This document shows positions 8,645 through 17,408 of a DNA stretch of 64,000 bases, piece after piece. The notes below the pieces were generated by a model, which saw only the letters and a list, made by a program, of their open reading frames with translations, did not search any database and was not told the origin of the DNA. A program made the translations under genes and the position numbers. This DNA is from an uncultured Eubacterium sp. (GTDB lineage Bacteria; Bacillota; Clostridia; Peptostreptococcales; Anaerovoracaceae): assembly GCA_900543485.1 (NCBI GenBank), contig UQRM01000002.1:1-64000 (forward strand), written 5' to 3'. Positions within the stretch are counted from its first letter, which is position 1. Each line of letters opens with the position of its first letter.

Positions 8645-9402
8645 ATTATCTCACCTCTCTCCAGTACCGGTCCTTCCTTGCAGATACGCTTGCTGCCGTA
8701 CTTTGTCTCGCAGGAGCATCCCATACATGCTCCGAAGCCACATCCCATTCTCTCTTCAAAACTGAACTGTCCGCCCACCTCTCCGGAAACGGTTTCATCT
8801 ATAGCCCGCAGCATCCCTTCCGGTCCACAAGCGCAGATGTATCCGCAATCGACGTCAGCCAGGGCGTCCGTCACAAATCCCTTTCGGCCCACACTGCCAT
8901 CTGCTGTGGTCACCATCACGTCGGCCCCCAGTTCTTTGAATTCATCTATATAAAAGCATTCGTTTTCACTGTTGAATCCCAGTATCACCATCGGCCTTTC
9001 TCCCCGGGCCAGCAGCTCCCGGCACAACCCGTACATAGGAGGCACACCGGCGCCTCCTCCTACGAGGACAGGTCTCTTGCAGGCCGCTGCCGTCGCAGTT
9101 TCCACGGCATCCACGTCGAAACCGTTGCCAAGCGGCGTCAGTATATCCAGTCTTTCTCCCTGCTGCATCTGACTCATGGCTTCTGTTCCCGCCCCCACCG
9201 TCTTATATATGATGGTCAGCCCCGTTTCCGTCCATTCGCAGACCGATATGGGCCGTCTTAAAAAGAAACCGTCAAGCCTGATGTTTATAAACTGTCCAGG
9301 TCTGGTGACGCCATGGCTGTTGTCCGGACAGGTCAGCTTCATTTCGTAAGTCCTGTCAGCCAGCCGGTCATTTTCCTTTATCTCAAAATAAGCTCTCTTC
9401 AT
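8638..9402 (-). CDS. pyrK: Dihydroorotate dehydrogenase electron transfer subunit
   Basis: PyrK is the FAD/2Fe-2S partner of PyrD. The 254-residue protein shows the FAD-binding RPISV motif, an NAD-binding GGGAGVPP region, and a C-terminal cysteine cluster (CGFGACMGCSC, then a fourth Cys in RIC) for the 2Fe-2S centre. The ATG at 9402 is preferred over the one at 9414 because GGAG lies 6 bp upstream of it. It follows pyrC after 35 bp. Confidence 0.95.
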   Translation of the reverse strand: MKRAYFEIKENDRLADRTYEMKLTCPDNSHGVTRPGQFINIRLDGFFLRRPISVCEWTETGLTIIYKTVGAGTEAMSQMQQGERLDILTPLGNGFDVDAVETATAAACKRPVLVGGGAGVPPMYGLCRELLARGERPMVILGFNSENECFYIDEFKELGADVMVTTADGSVGRKGFVTDALADVDCGYICACGPEGMLRAIDETVSGEVGGQFSFEERMGCGFGACMGCSCETKYGSKRICKEGPVLERGEIIW

Positions 9403-9437
9403 ATCGTTCTCCATATATCTTCATGTATCTCTATGTA

Positions 9438-10619
9438 TCAGTATCTCCATACCACCTTGCCGTCTACTGCGGTCAGGAGGCACCTTCCCGTTACCGTCCA
9501 GCCTTCGAAAGGACAGCTCCTGCCCATAGACTGGAATCCTTCGGGATCTATACGGTATCTGCTGTCCAGATCCCATATGGCAAATGTCGGCGCTGCGGAC
9601 GAAAGCTCGCTGGCGATGGACGTGCCGGGGAGCCCGAATCTTTTTCGCGGTCCATCACACATCAGCTGGATGAGCCTGTCAGCCGTGATGGTACCCGTCT
9701 CCACCAGCTTCGTGTACATCACAGGAAAGGCGGTCTCCATCCCCACGATGCCAAAGGCACTGTCCGCAAAGCCTCTGCTCTTTTCATCCCTGCTGTGGGG
9801 AGCATGGTCCGTCGCTATCATATCTATAGTCCCGTCGGCGATGGCTTCCAGAAGGACTTCCCTGTCTTCAGGCCCCTTTATCGGCGGATTCATCTTGAAC
9901 CTGCCGTCGTCCTCCACCTGGTCATTGGAAATGGTCAGATAATGAGGTGCCGTTTCGCAGGTTATATCCAGACCTTCCTCCTTGGCCTTTCGGACCAGCT
10001 CTATGGACTCTCTGGTGGAAACATGGCACACATGATAGCTGCATCCTGTCTCACGGATCAGCCGGATATCCCGCTCAAGCTGCTTCCATTCACTCTCGGA
10101 GCTTTCCTTTGGAAAGTTCTCGTCTTCACAGTGAGCCACGATAAGCTTTCCCAGGGCTTTCGCCCTCTTCATGGCCTCTCTCATCATCTCCTCTGACGCC
10201 ACGCCCCGGCCGTCGTCGGTAAAGGCTATCACATGATCGGCCAGCCTTTCCATATCGGAAAGCTCCTGACCCCTCTCTCCCATTGTGATGGCTCCATAAG
10301 GGTAGACCCTGACACAGGCATCCCGCTCTATGGCCGCCAGCTGGATCTCGAGGTTTTCCACAGTATCAGGGCATGGATCCAGGTTCGGCATGGAAAATAT
10401 GTCGGTGAACCCTCCCGCGGCGGCTGACAAGGTCCCGGTCTTCATGGTCTCCTTATATAAAAAACCCGGCTCTCTCAAATGTACATGTACATCTGTAAGA
10501 CCGGGTAAAATATAACAGTTTGAAAAATGAGAAATATCAATACCGAAGGAGCCCAGGCGCTCTCTGCCGGCGATATCAACGTCTTCTGTCTTGATGAACT
10601 TCTCAGGGTATTCTCTCAT
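9438..10619 (-). CDS. pyrC: Dihydroorotase
   Basis: This zinc amidohydrolase interconverts carbamoyl-aspartate and dihydroorotate. The 393-residue class I form has the metal ligands in DVHVHLREPG, the AGGFTDIFSMPN motif and a DHAPHS motif. The start at 10619 (ATG) has GGAG 6 bp upstream; the frame is open further upstream, but that part overlaps the promoter. It is the first gene of the pyr operon. The predicted transcript start is only about 34 bp upstream, which leaves no room for a PyrR attenuator. Confidence 0.95.
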   Translation of the reverse strand: MREYPEKFIKTEDVDIAGRERLGSFGIDISHFSNCYILPGLTDVHVHLREPGFLYKETMKTGTLSAAAGGFTDIFSMPNLDPCPDTVENLEIQLAAIERDACVRVYPYGAITMGERGQELSDMERLADHVIAFTDDGRGVASEEMMREAMKRAKALGKLIVAHCEDENFPKESSESEWKQLERDIRLIRETGCSYHVCHVSTRESIELVRKAKEEGLDITCETAPHYLTISNDQVEDDGRFKMNPPIKGPEDREVLLEAIADGTIDMIATDHAPHSRDEKSRGFADSAFGIVGMETAFPVMYTKLVETGTITADRLIQLMCDGPRKRFGLPGTSIASELSSAAPTFAIWDLDSRYRIDPEGFQSMGRSCPFEGWTVTGRCLLTAVDGKVVWRY

Positions 10620-10659
10620 AGCACTCTCCAAAATCCACATCCGAAATAGCATCCTATTG

Positions 10660-10688
10660 TTTATATCATACCACAAAACTCGTGTCAA
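10660..10688 (-). promoter_or_regulatory. Promoter of the pyr operon
   Basis: On the minus strand TTGACA (10688-10683) and TATAAA (10665-10660) are spaced by 17 bp. The short predicted leader has no terminator hairpin, so control probably acts at initiation, start-site choice or elsewhere. Confidence 0.75.
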
Positions 10689-10703
10689 TAGTGAATTTTT
10701 GAA

Positions 10704-10732
10704 AGCCTGCTGTCCGAAAATCGCCACAGGCT
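10704..10732 (-). terminator. Weak hairpin after the amino-acid ABC ATPase gene
   Basis: AGCCTG (10704-10709) pairs with CAGGCT (10727-10732) just past the stop of the ATPase gene and upstream of the pyr promoter. The tail is not a pure T run, so it may terminate poorly. Confidence 0.35.
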
Positions 10733-10734
10733 GA

Positions 10735-11433
10735 CTATGCCCGAAGCATGGATCCCAGGAATGAAATGAGGCGCTCGTTTTTCGGTTCATCGAATATCTG
10801 ATGAGGCGTCCCCTCCTCGACGATGACTCCGCCGTCCATGAATATGACCCTGTCGGCTACCTCCTTGGCAAATCCCATCTCATGAGTCACCACTATCATG
10901 GTGGTGTGCTCCTTGGCCAACAGCTTCATGACATTGAGGACTTCGCCTGTTATCTCCGGATCAAGCGCCGATGTAGGTTCGTCAAACAACATCAGATCCG
11001 GTTTCATAGCCAGTGCTCTTGCAATGGCTATGCGCTGCTTCTGCCCTCCCGACAGATGAGCCGGATACACGTCGGCTTTGTCTTCAAGGCCCACCATCTT
11101 CAGAAGTTTCCGAGCTTCCTGATAGGCGTCTTCCTTCTTTTCCTTTTTCACTTTGATAGGCGCATAGGTGATATTCTCGATGCACGTCATGTGAGGAAAA
11201 AGGTTAAAATGCTGGAACACCATCCCTGTTTCCCCATGGAGATCTATTTCACCTGACGTAATGGTGTTGAGTCCGTTGATACACCGGAGCAACGTGCTCT
11301 TGCCGGAACCTGAAGGCCCGATGATTGCCACCGTCTCACCTTTCGATATGGAAAAATCCACACCGTTCACAGCTTTGAGCCCCGAAAAATCCTTGACGAT
11401 ATCTTTCATTTCCAGTACTACTTGTCCGCTCAT
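10735..11433 (-). CDS. Polar amino-acid ABC importer, ATPase
   Basis: This 232-residue protein is a GlnQ/ArtM-type ATPase that powers uptake of a polar amino acid. Walker A (GPSGSGKST), the signature LSGGQKQR, Walker B (LMLFDEP) and the switch His (VVTHE) are intact. The ATG at 11433 overlaps the permease stop by one base and has GGGGG 7 bp upstream; the alternative ATG at 11439 lies too close to it. The gene order SBP-permease-ATPase is a complete importer. The substrate cannot be read from the ATPase. Confidence 0.92.
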   Translation of the reverse strand: MSGQVVLEMKDIVKDFSGLKAVNGVDFSISKGETVAIIGPSGSGKSTLLRCINGLNTITSGEIDLHGETGMVFQHFNLFPHMTCIENITYAPIKVKKEKKEDAYQEARKLLKMVGLEDKADVYPAHLSGGQKQRIAIARALAMKPDLMLFDEPTSALDPEITGEVLNVMKLLAKEHTTMIVVTHEMGFAKEVADRVIFMDGGVIVEEGTPHQIFDEPKNERLISFLGSMLRA

Positions 11434-12092
11434 CACCATTCCCCCTTAGCATCATATCTGGAAAAATGTCTTTCCAGTCTTCCGGCTATAACGGTCAGCA
11501 CGAAGGTCATGATAAGATATATGATGGCAGCGAAGAAAAACGGAGTCATGTCCGTCATCCTGTTGACCGCGCTGTTGGTGGCTTTCATCAGCTCTATCAC
11601 AGGCAGGGATGAAGCCAGCGCTGTATCCTTAACCAACGTGATAGCCTCATTGACCACCGGCGGCAATATGGCCTTCATGGTCTGAGGCAGGATGATGTCT
11701 CCCATGGTCTGACGCCTGGACAGGCCCAGAGCATGAGCTGCCTCATATTGTCCTCTGTCGATGCTGTTGATCCCGCCTCTGTATATCTCCGCGAAATAGG
11801 CCGCATAATTGAGGACATATGTGAATACTACCGTGATAAAGGCGTTCATCTGTATATCCAGCACCAGCGGGAAAAAGAAATAAAAGAAGAACAGCTGCAA
11901 CAGCAGCGGCGTTCCTCTGAATATCCACACATATACCTTGCATAAAAAGCTGAGAGGCTTTATCCGGCTGTTGCTGCCCAGCGCGATGGGAAGTCCCAAC
12001 GGCAGGGATATGACCAGCGTCAGCACGAAAAGCTCCACAGTGACGACCGCTCCCTCCAACATGAAGGGCAAAAACTCCATTAACTTATCCAT
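11433..12092 (-). CDS. Polar amino-acid ABC importer, permease
   Basis: The 219-residue protein belongs to the HisM/GlnP permease family. It has about five hydrophobic segments and the EAA coupling loop, seen as [21 protein letters not shown], which contacts the ATPase. A single permease gene implies a homodimer. It follows the binding-protein gene after 121 bp that contain a strong hairpin, and overlaps the ATPase gene by one base. Confidence 0.92.
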   Translation of the reverse strand: MDKLMEFLPFMLEGAVVTVELFVLTLVISLPLGLPIALGSNSRIKPLSFLCKVYVWIFRGTPLLLQLFFFYFFFPLVLDIQMNAFITVVFTYVLNYAAYFAEIYRGGINSIDRGQYEAAHALGLSRRQTMGDIILPQTMKAILPPVVNEAITLVKDTALASSLPVIELMKATNSAVNRMTDMTPFFFAAIIYLIMTFVLTVIAGRLERHFSRYDAKGEW

Positions 12093-12154
12093 ATCGATAT
12101 CCTTACTGCGAATCTGTTTTCAACAGGCTTGTTTCATAGCCTTACCCGAAAATT

Positions 12155-12176
12155 CCGGCCGGATCTCTCCGGCCGG
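12155..12176. other. GC-rich inverted repeat between binding-protein and permease genes
   Basis: CCGGCCGG (12155-12162) is repeated at 12169-12176 with a 6-nt loop, so either strand forms an 8-bp GC-only stem. There is no long T run. Such hairpins after a binding-protein gene often protect its mRNA or thin out transcription, raising binding protein over permease. Confidence 0.55.
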
Positions 12177-12213
12177 TCATACTTTGATCATTAAACGTTC
12201 TGCTTGTCCCGTC

Positions 12214-13023
12214 CTATTCATCCAGAGGCTCGAACACTACGATATTTCTTCCGAACCAGTCCTCGCTTATCTGAGCGGCTGTACCATCGTCGATGAGAGC
12301 CTGGATAGCGTCATTGACACTGTCTCTCAGATCAGTGTTGTCCTTGGCGAATCCGATAACGTAATAGTCATCTCCCAGTGAATATGTGCATTCCTTCATC
12401 TCTCCTCCCAGGTTGTTGTTAGTATATTCTCCCAGCACCTGGTCCACAGCGATGACATCCACTCTGCCGGCCCTCAGATCCATGATGGCAGTGTCATATG
12501 TATCATACTCGCTGATATTGTCTTTAAAGGAATCATATGCCTCGTTGGCTTCCAGCATCTGGAGCGCCGAGGAATCCACCTGAGTACCTATGGCGAGGTC
12601 AGCCAGCTGTGAAGCGTCTGTCACATCCAGATCAGAATCGGCCAGCGTCATCAACACGATCTTGTTGTTGAGGTACTTGTTGGAAAGCGCCATGTTTTCC
12701 TGTCTCTCAGGCGTTATGGACATTCCGTTCCATACGCAGTCTATAGTTCCTGCTTCCAGCTCAGTCTCCTTAGCGTTCCAATCGATCGGCTTGAATTCAA
12801 CAGTCATTCCCAGCTCTTCTCCTACAGCGTTGGCCAGATCGATATCAAAACCTACCAGGTTCCCTTCTTCATCTCTGAAACCCATAGGCGCAAAAGTATC
12901 ATCCAGGCCTACGACCAGCGTATCACTTTCAGCCGAGTCATCCGAACCGCCGCAGCCAGTCAGTGCAAACACACCGAAAGCCATGACCATGATCATCATA
13001 AGAGATAAAAATTTCTTCTTCAT
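12214..13023 (-). CDS. Amino-acid ABC importer, substrate-binding lipoprotein
   Basis: The 269-residue protein has a lipoprotein signal peptide with lipobox LTGC (lipidated Cys24), a short acidic linker and a family 3 (SBP_bac_3) periplasmic-type binding domain beginning near residue 33 (VVGLDDTFAPMGF). It is held outside the membrane and hands a polar amino acid to the permease. Motifs such as GFDIDLANAVGEELG are typical of Gln/cystine/His-type binders; the exact ligand is uncertain. A GGAGG site lies upstream of the ATG at 13023. Confidence 0.92.
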   Translation of the reverse strand: MKKKFLSLMMIMVMAFGVFALTGCGGSDDSAESDTLVVGLDDTFAPMGFRDEEGNLVGFDIDLANAVGEELGMTVEFKPIDWNAKETELEAGTIDCVWNGMSITPERQENMALSNKYLNNKIVLMTLADSDLDVTDASQLADLAIGTQVDSSALQMLEANEAYDSFKDNISEYDTYDTAIMDLRAGRVDVIAVDQVLGEYTNNNLGGEMKECTYSLGDDYYVIGFAKDNTDLRDSVNDAIQALIDDGTAAQISEDWFGRNIVVFEPLDE

Positions 13024-13119
13024 TAGTAACCCTCCATATCTTCTCTCTACGTACGTTTCCGGCTCTCTGCTTATGCGCTTCGTTATCGCTTTATTGCATT
13101 AAAACCGGACGCTTCTTTC

Positions 13120-13148
13120 ACTTTATACTATTATGGCTTCATTGTCAA
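13120..13148 (-). promoter_or_regulatory. Promoter of the amino-acid importer operon
   Basis: On the minus strand TTGACA (13148-13143) is followed after 17 bp by TAAAGT (13125-13120), which overlaps TATAAA at 15 bp spacing. The leader of about 95 bp shows no recognisable riboswitch. Confidence 0.6.
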
Positions 13149-13287
13149 TCCTTTTGAGGTATAAACACTCTGATGCAAAACACCTGTCCTTTATACGTCC
13201 AAAACAGTCCTGGATATCCTGAAGGCTATCCATTTATCAGGTTCGCGATAATCACCTGTCGACACCGCTCATTAATACCCCCCCCTA

Positions 13288-13316
13288 TTGCAAATACAGC
13301 CTTTTGATGGTATACT
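13288..13316 (+). promoter_or_regulatory. Promoter of the ABC exporter pair
   Basis: TTGCAA (13288-13293) and TATACT (13311-13316) are spaced by 17 bp, about 50 bp before the ATPase start codon. Confidence 0.7.
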
Positions 13317-13365
13317 CCGAATGCGGTATATAACCGCCGAATAAATAAAGAAAGGTCAATATCCA

Positions 13366-14070
13366 ATGATGAAATTAACGATACAAGGCCTGAAAAAGGC
13401 CTTCGATAAAAAAGAAGTCCTCAGGGGCATAGATTTCCAGTTCCGGCAGGGAAAGATATACGGACTGCTGGGGAGGAACGGAGCCGGGAAGACTACCTTT
13501 TTCAACTGCATAAACGAAGATATCCCCGTAGATGAGGGCCAGTTCCTCATCGAGACCGCGGACGGAGAAAAGAGAAAGCCTGAAGCGGAGGACATCGGTT
13601 ATGTACTTTCCACGCCCAACGTCCCCGAATTCCTTACAGGAAGGGAGTTTCTCAAGTTTTTCATTGAAATAAACCAGGACAGGATAAAAGATCCGCGCAC
13701 TATAGACGAATATTTCGACTTCATGAAGATAGAAGAGGAAGACCGGGATAAATTGATGAAGGACTACTCCCACGGTATGAAAAACAAGATGCAGATGTTA
13801 GTCAACATCATCGCCGGTCCCGCTATCCTGCTGCTGGACGAGCCGTTGACTTCTTTCGATGTAGTCGTGGCCGAGGAGATGAAACAGATGCTGAGGACCA
13901 TAAAGGAGGATCACATCATCATTTTCTCCACCCATATCATGGAACTGGCACTTGATCTGTGTGACGATATCGTCATACTCAACAGAGGCATCCTGGAAAG
14001 GATAGATAAGAGCGATCTGGACAGCAGTCATTTCAAGGACAAGATAATCGAAGCGCTGAAGGAGGAATAG
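13366..14070 (+). CDS. ABC exporter ATPase
   Basis: This 234-residue ATPase has Walker A (GLLGRNGAGKTT), Walker B (ILLLDEP) and a switch His (FSTHI). The signature motif is degenerate, reading YSHGMKNKM instead of LSGGQ, as in several exporters of the BcrA/EcsA type. Two ATG codons occur in tandem at 13366; AAAGG lies upstream. It is followed 3 bp later by its membrane partner. Substrate unknown. Confidence 0.88.
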   Translation: MMKLTIQGLKKAFDKKEVLRGIDFQFRQGKIYGLLGRNGAGKTTFFNCINEDIPVDEGQFLIETADGEKRKPEAEDIGYVLSTPNVPEFLTGREFLKFFIEINQDRIKDPRTIDEYFDFMKIEEEDRDKLMKDYSHGMKNKMQMLVNIIAGPAILLLDEPLTSFDVVVAEEMKQMLRTIKEDHIIIFSTHIMELALDLCDDIVILNRGILERIDKSDLDSSHFKDKIIEALKEE

Positions 14071-14073
14071 ATC

Positions 14074-15654
14074 ATGCTGGATACATTCATCACGTCTTTC
14101 AGGCTAAAGAACACCTATAGGACAAATACCATCATCTACTCCATCAGATGCCTGCCGATCATCGGTAAACTGCTGCCTGCCTCTCTCTACGGCAGCGGCG
14201 GACTCAAGACCTTCGCCAATGTGATCAGTGTCTTGTGGGAAATAGCCGGCACCTTTATCGGCAAGATACTTTACATGCTGCTGATGATAATGCTGATGCT
14301 GGCCGTCTATGATACAGAACCATCCGATACATACCTGCACATTTTCACAGCGCTGACCGTCGCCGGAGGCCTGACCAACACATATATGTTCAATCCGACA
14401 AAGGATAAATATTACGCCATTGTGATAATGGGCATGGACGCCAGGAAGTTCGCCACATCAAACTACTGCTATTCCATGATAAAGGTGGTGGTGGGCTTCC
14501 TGCCTCTCACCATCATGCTGGGATGGTTCCTCGGCGTGCCTCTGTGGACATCCGTACTGATGCCCTTTTTCGTAGTAGCTGTAAAGATGGCTTTCATCGC
14601 CTACGACATATGGAAATTCAGGGCTAAAGGCATCGCCACCAGTGAAAACATGCTGGGGAAGGCCTCATGGATCGGTCTCGGGGTGCTGCTCATCATCGCC
14701 TATGGACCTCCGTTCCTTGGTCTTTCCATGAATCTGACCGTGTTCACTGCGGCCATGGCCGTCTCCTTTGCCCTCGGCATCGCCGGTCTGATTTCCATTT
14801 CCAGATTCAGCGACTACAGGAGGCTCTACAGACTGCTGCTGACCACTGACAACGTGTTCGCTTTAAAAAAGGCCACCGGTACGGAGGCCCTGAAGGAAAG
14901 CTTCGCAAAGAAGATAGAATACGACGGATCCTTTACCAGCAGCAAACAGGGTTTTGCTTATTTCCATCAATTGTTCGTGAAAAGGCACGGCAAATTGCTG
15001 ACCAAGTCGGTAAAAAAGCAGGCCTACGTCATCACAGGAGCTGCTGTCCTGGCCATCGCCGTATCTATCGCCAGGCCGGAATTCAACCCGATCCTCAACC
15101 GGATAACCCTCACATACCTGCCTTACTTTGTATTCATCATGTATCTGCTGAACAGGGGCACCACCATTACTCAGGCTATGTTCATGAATTGCGATCACAG
15201 CATGTTGACTTACAGGTTCTACCGGACCCCTAAAGTGATACTGGGTATGTTCAGAGAGAGGCTCAAAACACTGATCCTTCTCAACCTGCTGCCGTCATCA
15301 TTGCTGGGGCTGGGGCTGGCCGCGCTGCTTTACACTACAGGAGGCACCGACAACCCCCTCAACTACGCCGTGATATTCGTTTCCATCAATGCCATCAGCG
15401 TGTTCTTTTCGGTCCACTATCTGGTGATGTACTATCTGCTGCAGCCTTACACCCGTGAGACCAAGGTGAAGAACAGCACCTACATAGTGGTGCAGTACCT
15501 GACATACGGTATCTGCTTCGCCATGATGTACGTCCATCTGCCGACCTTCTCCTTCGGCATCGCCACTATTATATTCAGTGTCGCCTACTGCGCCGTGTCG
15601 TTGATGCTGATATACAGACTGGCGCCTAAGACCTTCAGGATAAGGATGGGATGA
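14074..15654 (+). CDS. ABC exporter membrane subunit (526 aa)
   Basis: The 526-residue protein is mostly hydrophobic, with about ten to twelve predicted membrane segments in two groups separated by a soluble stretch near 250-320. The layout fits large ABC-2-type exporter permeases that act with a single ATPase. GGAGG, overlapping the end of the ATPase gene, sits 8 bp before the ATG. I do not recognise a specific family member, so the substrate is open. No gene of the NRPS cluster is near. Confidence 0.8.
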   Translation: MLDTFITSFRLKNTYRTNTIIYSIRCLPIIGKLLPASLYGSGGLKTFANVISVLWEIAGTFIGKILYMLLMIMLMLAVYDTEPSDTYLHIFTALTVAGGLTNTYMFNPTKDKYYAIVIMGMDARKFATSNYCYSMIKVVVGFLPLTIMLGWFLGVPLWTSVLMPFFVVAVKMAFIAYDIWKFRAKGIATSENMLGKASWIGLGVLLIIAYGPPFLGLSMNLTVFTAAMAVSFALGIAGLISISRFSDYRRLYRLLLTTDNVFALKKATGTEALKESFAKKIEYDGSFTSSKQGFAYFHQLFVKRHGKLLTKSVKKQAYVITGAAVLAIAVSIARPEFNPILNRITLTYLPYFVFIMYLLNRGTTITQAMFMNCDHSMLTYRFYRTPKVILGMFRERLKTLILLNLLPSSLLGLGLAALLYTTGGTDNPLNYAVIFVSINAISVFFSVHYLVMYYLLQPYTRETKVKNSTYIVVQYLTYGICFAMMYVHLPTFSFGIATIIFSVAYCAVSLMLIYRLAPKTFRIRMG

Positions 15655-15805
15655 CAGAGGTTATAAGGTCAACCCATAAGCTCATATTTTACACGGATTT
15701 AACCGAAAGCGGATAGCCGCTTCCTGCTGCCTGCCATATAATTAATAATACCGTTATTTTTTAACAAAGGAGAAGCCAGCCTGTGAAGGCAGCAGGAGAG
15801 TGATC
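15655..15805 (+). promoter_or_regulatory. Leader with ribosome-site-masking repeat and mini-ORF
   Basis: TCCTGCTGCC (15722-15731) is perfectly complementary to GGCAGCAGGA (15788-15797), which contains the ribosome site of the flavodoxin-like gene. A six-codon frame GTG..TGA (15783-15803) with its own AGGAG site ends two bases before the flavodoxin ATG. AAGCGG/CCGCTT (about 15704-15721) forms another small hairpin. Translational control is possible but unproven. Confidence 0.35.
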
Positions 15806-16357
15806 ATGGAACACATTATCGTTTACGGCAGCCAGTATGGAAGTACACGTCGGTATGGGGAAAAGCTGTCCGAAGAAACCGGGATCCCCGCAGTCGGCTA
15901 CAGAGACGCGCCGGATCTTTCCGGCATGAAGACCATTGTCTATCTGGGCGGTCTGTATGCCGGCGGCGTTCTGGGCCTGACGAAAACCCTGCGAAACCTT
16001 TCCCTCCGGGGCGGACAAAAGCTGATCCTCGTTACCGTAGGGCTGGCTGACCCTGACGAGCCGGAAAACCGGCACAATATCCGCACTTCTCTGCAAAGGC
16101 AGCTTCCGGCAGAGCTGCTCGACCGGGCGAAGATTTTTCATCTTCGCGGCGGGATCAATTATCAAAAGCTCTCTTTCGGCCACCGGACAGTGATGAAGCT
16201 GTTATACCAGTCCCTGCGAAGGACGCCGTTTGAAAAGCAAACGGCGGAGAACCAGGCGCTCATAGAAACCTACGGCAAGCAGGTGGATTTCACAGATTTC
16301 AGCGCGTTGGAGCCGATCCTTAAGGAAATACGGGAAAAACAGAGGGAAACAATATGA
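15806..16357 (+). CDS. Flavodoxin-domain protein
   Basis: The 183-residue protein has a flavodoxin fold of the HemG-like (flavodoxin_5) type: the FMN-phosphate loop GSQYGSTRRYG starts near residue 8, and YLGGLYAGGV follows near 47. Members reduce partners or act as quinone/porphyrinogen oxidoreductases; the substrate here is unknown. The ATG at 15806 has AGGAGAG 5 bp upstream. Its stop overlaps the next start (ATGA), so the two are coupled. Arginine codons are often CGN, unlike the AGA/AGG-rich neighbouring genes, suggesting transfer from elsewhere. Confidence 0.85.
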   Translation: MEHIIVYGSQYGSTRRYGEKLSEETGIPAVGYRDAPDLSGMKTIVYLGGLYAGGVLGLTKTLRNLSLRGGQKLILVTVGLADPDEPENRHNIRTSLQRQLPAELLDRAKIFHLRGGINYQKLSFGHRTVMKLLYQSLRRTPFEKQTAENQALIETYGKQVDFTDFSALEPILKEIREKQRETI

Positions 16358-17208
16358 ACGGAGCTGTTAAAAATATCTTGAAAATCTTTCTGGTCGGGCT
16401 TGCCACCACCATCGTCCGCATTATAGGTCAGCTTTCCATCCCGGCCGGCGAGCAGACGGTCCTGGGACCCAGCGTTTTCGCGCAAAACGGCACCATGCCG
16501 CTGGCCTTCACTGTCTATGGGATCTTCGCCTACTCCCTGATCGCCTCGCTGTTCCTGCTCATCCGCAGCGATTTGGGCGGGAATCGGATCTTGCAGGGGC
16601 TGAAATACGGCCTTTCCTGCTGCGTAGTATGGATCGTTTATCTCCTGGAGCCTCTGCCGCATGTAGCGGGCATTGATCGGATCACTTACCCGGTAGCCGA
16701 CAGCCTGGCGCTGATCGTCATGGGGCTGCTGCTGGGATGGCTGTTTGGGAACCCTGCACGACAGGCAGATAAAGCAAAGCCGCCTTTTCCCATCCTTCCG
16801 GTGCTGGCTGTCACGGGAAGCTTCTTTGCCGGGCGGATGATACAATATCTCGTCTTTGGCATTTACTCTTCCTTTGATGAGAAGCTGCTGGAAACGGTAC
16901 TGTGGTGCCTGCTGACAGGCGTCGCCATCTCCTGTGTGATGGCATGGCTGGCTCGTTATATCCGCAGCGGAAACCGGATCTTGCAGGCGTTCATCCTTGG
17001 CAGCCTGCTGTTTGGAGTGGATCTGCTCCTCTTCAACTTCTTTATGCCGCTGGTTTTTGACGCCGACATCCCCGATTTGATCCTCCGTACCTTCATCGAT
17101 ATCCTGGCAGTGACGGTCGGATGTCTGGCATTTTCAGATTTTAAAACTGCCGACGCTCGTTCCGGCCGGCAGAATGTATGTGGCGCAGAATCAAAAAACT
17201 CCCGATAA
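16354..17208 (+). CDS. Eight-helix membrane protein, unrecognised
   Basis: The 284-residue protein has about eight hydrophobic segments arranged as two similar sets of four, and a short hydrophilic tail. No known motif stands out. It overlaps the flavodoxin gene by 4 bp and shares its CGN-rich codon use, so the two probably moved and function together, perhaps as a membrane partner for the flavoprotein. Its stop codon lies inside the terminator hairpin shared with the tRNA gene. Confidence 0.75.
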   Translation: MNGAVKNILKIFLVGLATTIVRIIGQLSIPAGEQTVLGPSVFAQNGTMPLAFTVYGIFAYSLIASLFLLIRSDLGGNRILQGLKYGLSCCVVWIVYLLEPLPHVAGIDRITYPVADSLALIVMGLLLGWLFGNPARQADKAKPPFPILPVLAVTGSFFAGRMIQYLVFGIYSSFDEKLLETVLWCLLTGVAISCVMAWLARYIRSGNRILQAFILGSLLFGVDLLLFNFFMPLVFDADIPDLILRTFIDILAVTVGCLAFSDFKTADARSGRQNVCGAESKNSR

Positions 17209-17222
17209 CCCGGGAGTTTTCT
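17193..17222. terminator. Bidirectional terminator between the membrane protein and tRNA-Gly
   Basis: ACTCCCG and CGGGAGT form a strong stem with A runs on the left and T runs on the right, so it can terminate both the plus-strand gene pair and the minus-strand tRNA. The membrane-protein stop codon falls in its loop. Confidence 0.85.
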
Positions 17223-17256
17223 TCGCGCCACTTTGTCTCCAAATCGACGTCATTTC

Positions 17257-17330
17257 TGGAGCGGATGATGGGAATCGAACCCACAACTTCAGCTTGGGAA
17301 GCTGAGGTTTTGCCACTAAACTACATCCGC
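17257..17330 (-). tRNA. tRNA-Gly (anticodon CCC), CCA encoded
   Basis: On the minus strand the acceptor stem GCGGATG/CATCCGC, a TCAGC/GCTGA anticodon stem with loop TTCCCAA (anticodon CCC), the GGTTCGATTCC T-arm and an encoded CCA end are all present. Length is 74 nt. It reads GGG codons. Confidence 0.96.
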
Positions 17331-17350
17331 CTGTCTGAAATCTGTATATA

Positions 17351-17379
17351 AGTATACCATTTCGCCGACGGTTTGTAAA
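17351..17379 (-). promoter_or_regulatory. Promoter of tRNA-Gly
   Basis: On the minus strand TTTACA (17379-17374) and TATACT (17356-17351) are spaced by 17 bp, about 20 bp before the mature tRNA. Confidence 0.8.
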
Positions 17380-17408
17380 CGTTTTTCGCCGGGAAATTAA
17401 GCAGCCCC

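Noticed and set aside
17257..17330. Integrated element at the tRNA-Gly gene
   Set aside because: The tRNA is complete, and no integrase gene or repeated tRNA fragment was found nearby. Only the codon-use difference of the adjacent pair remains, recorded as a finding.
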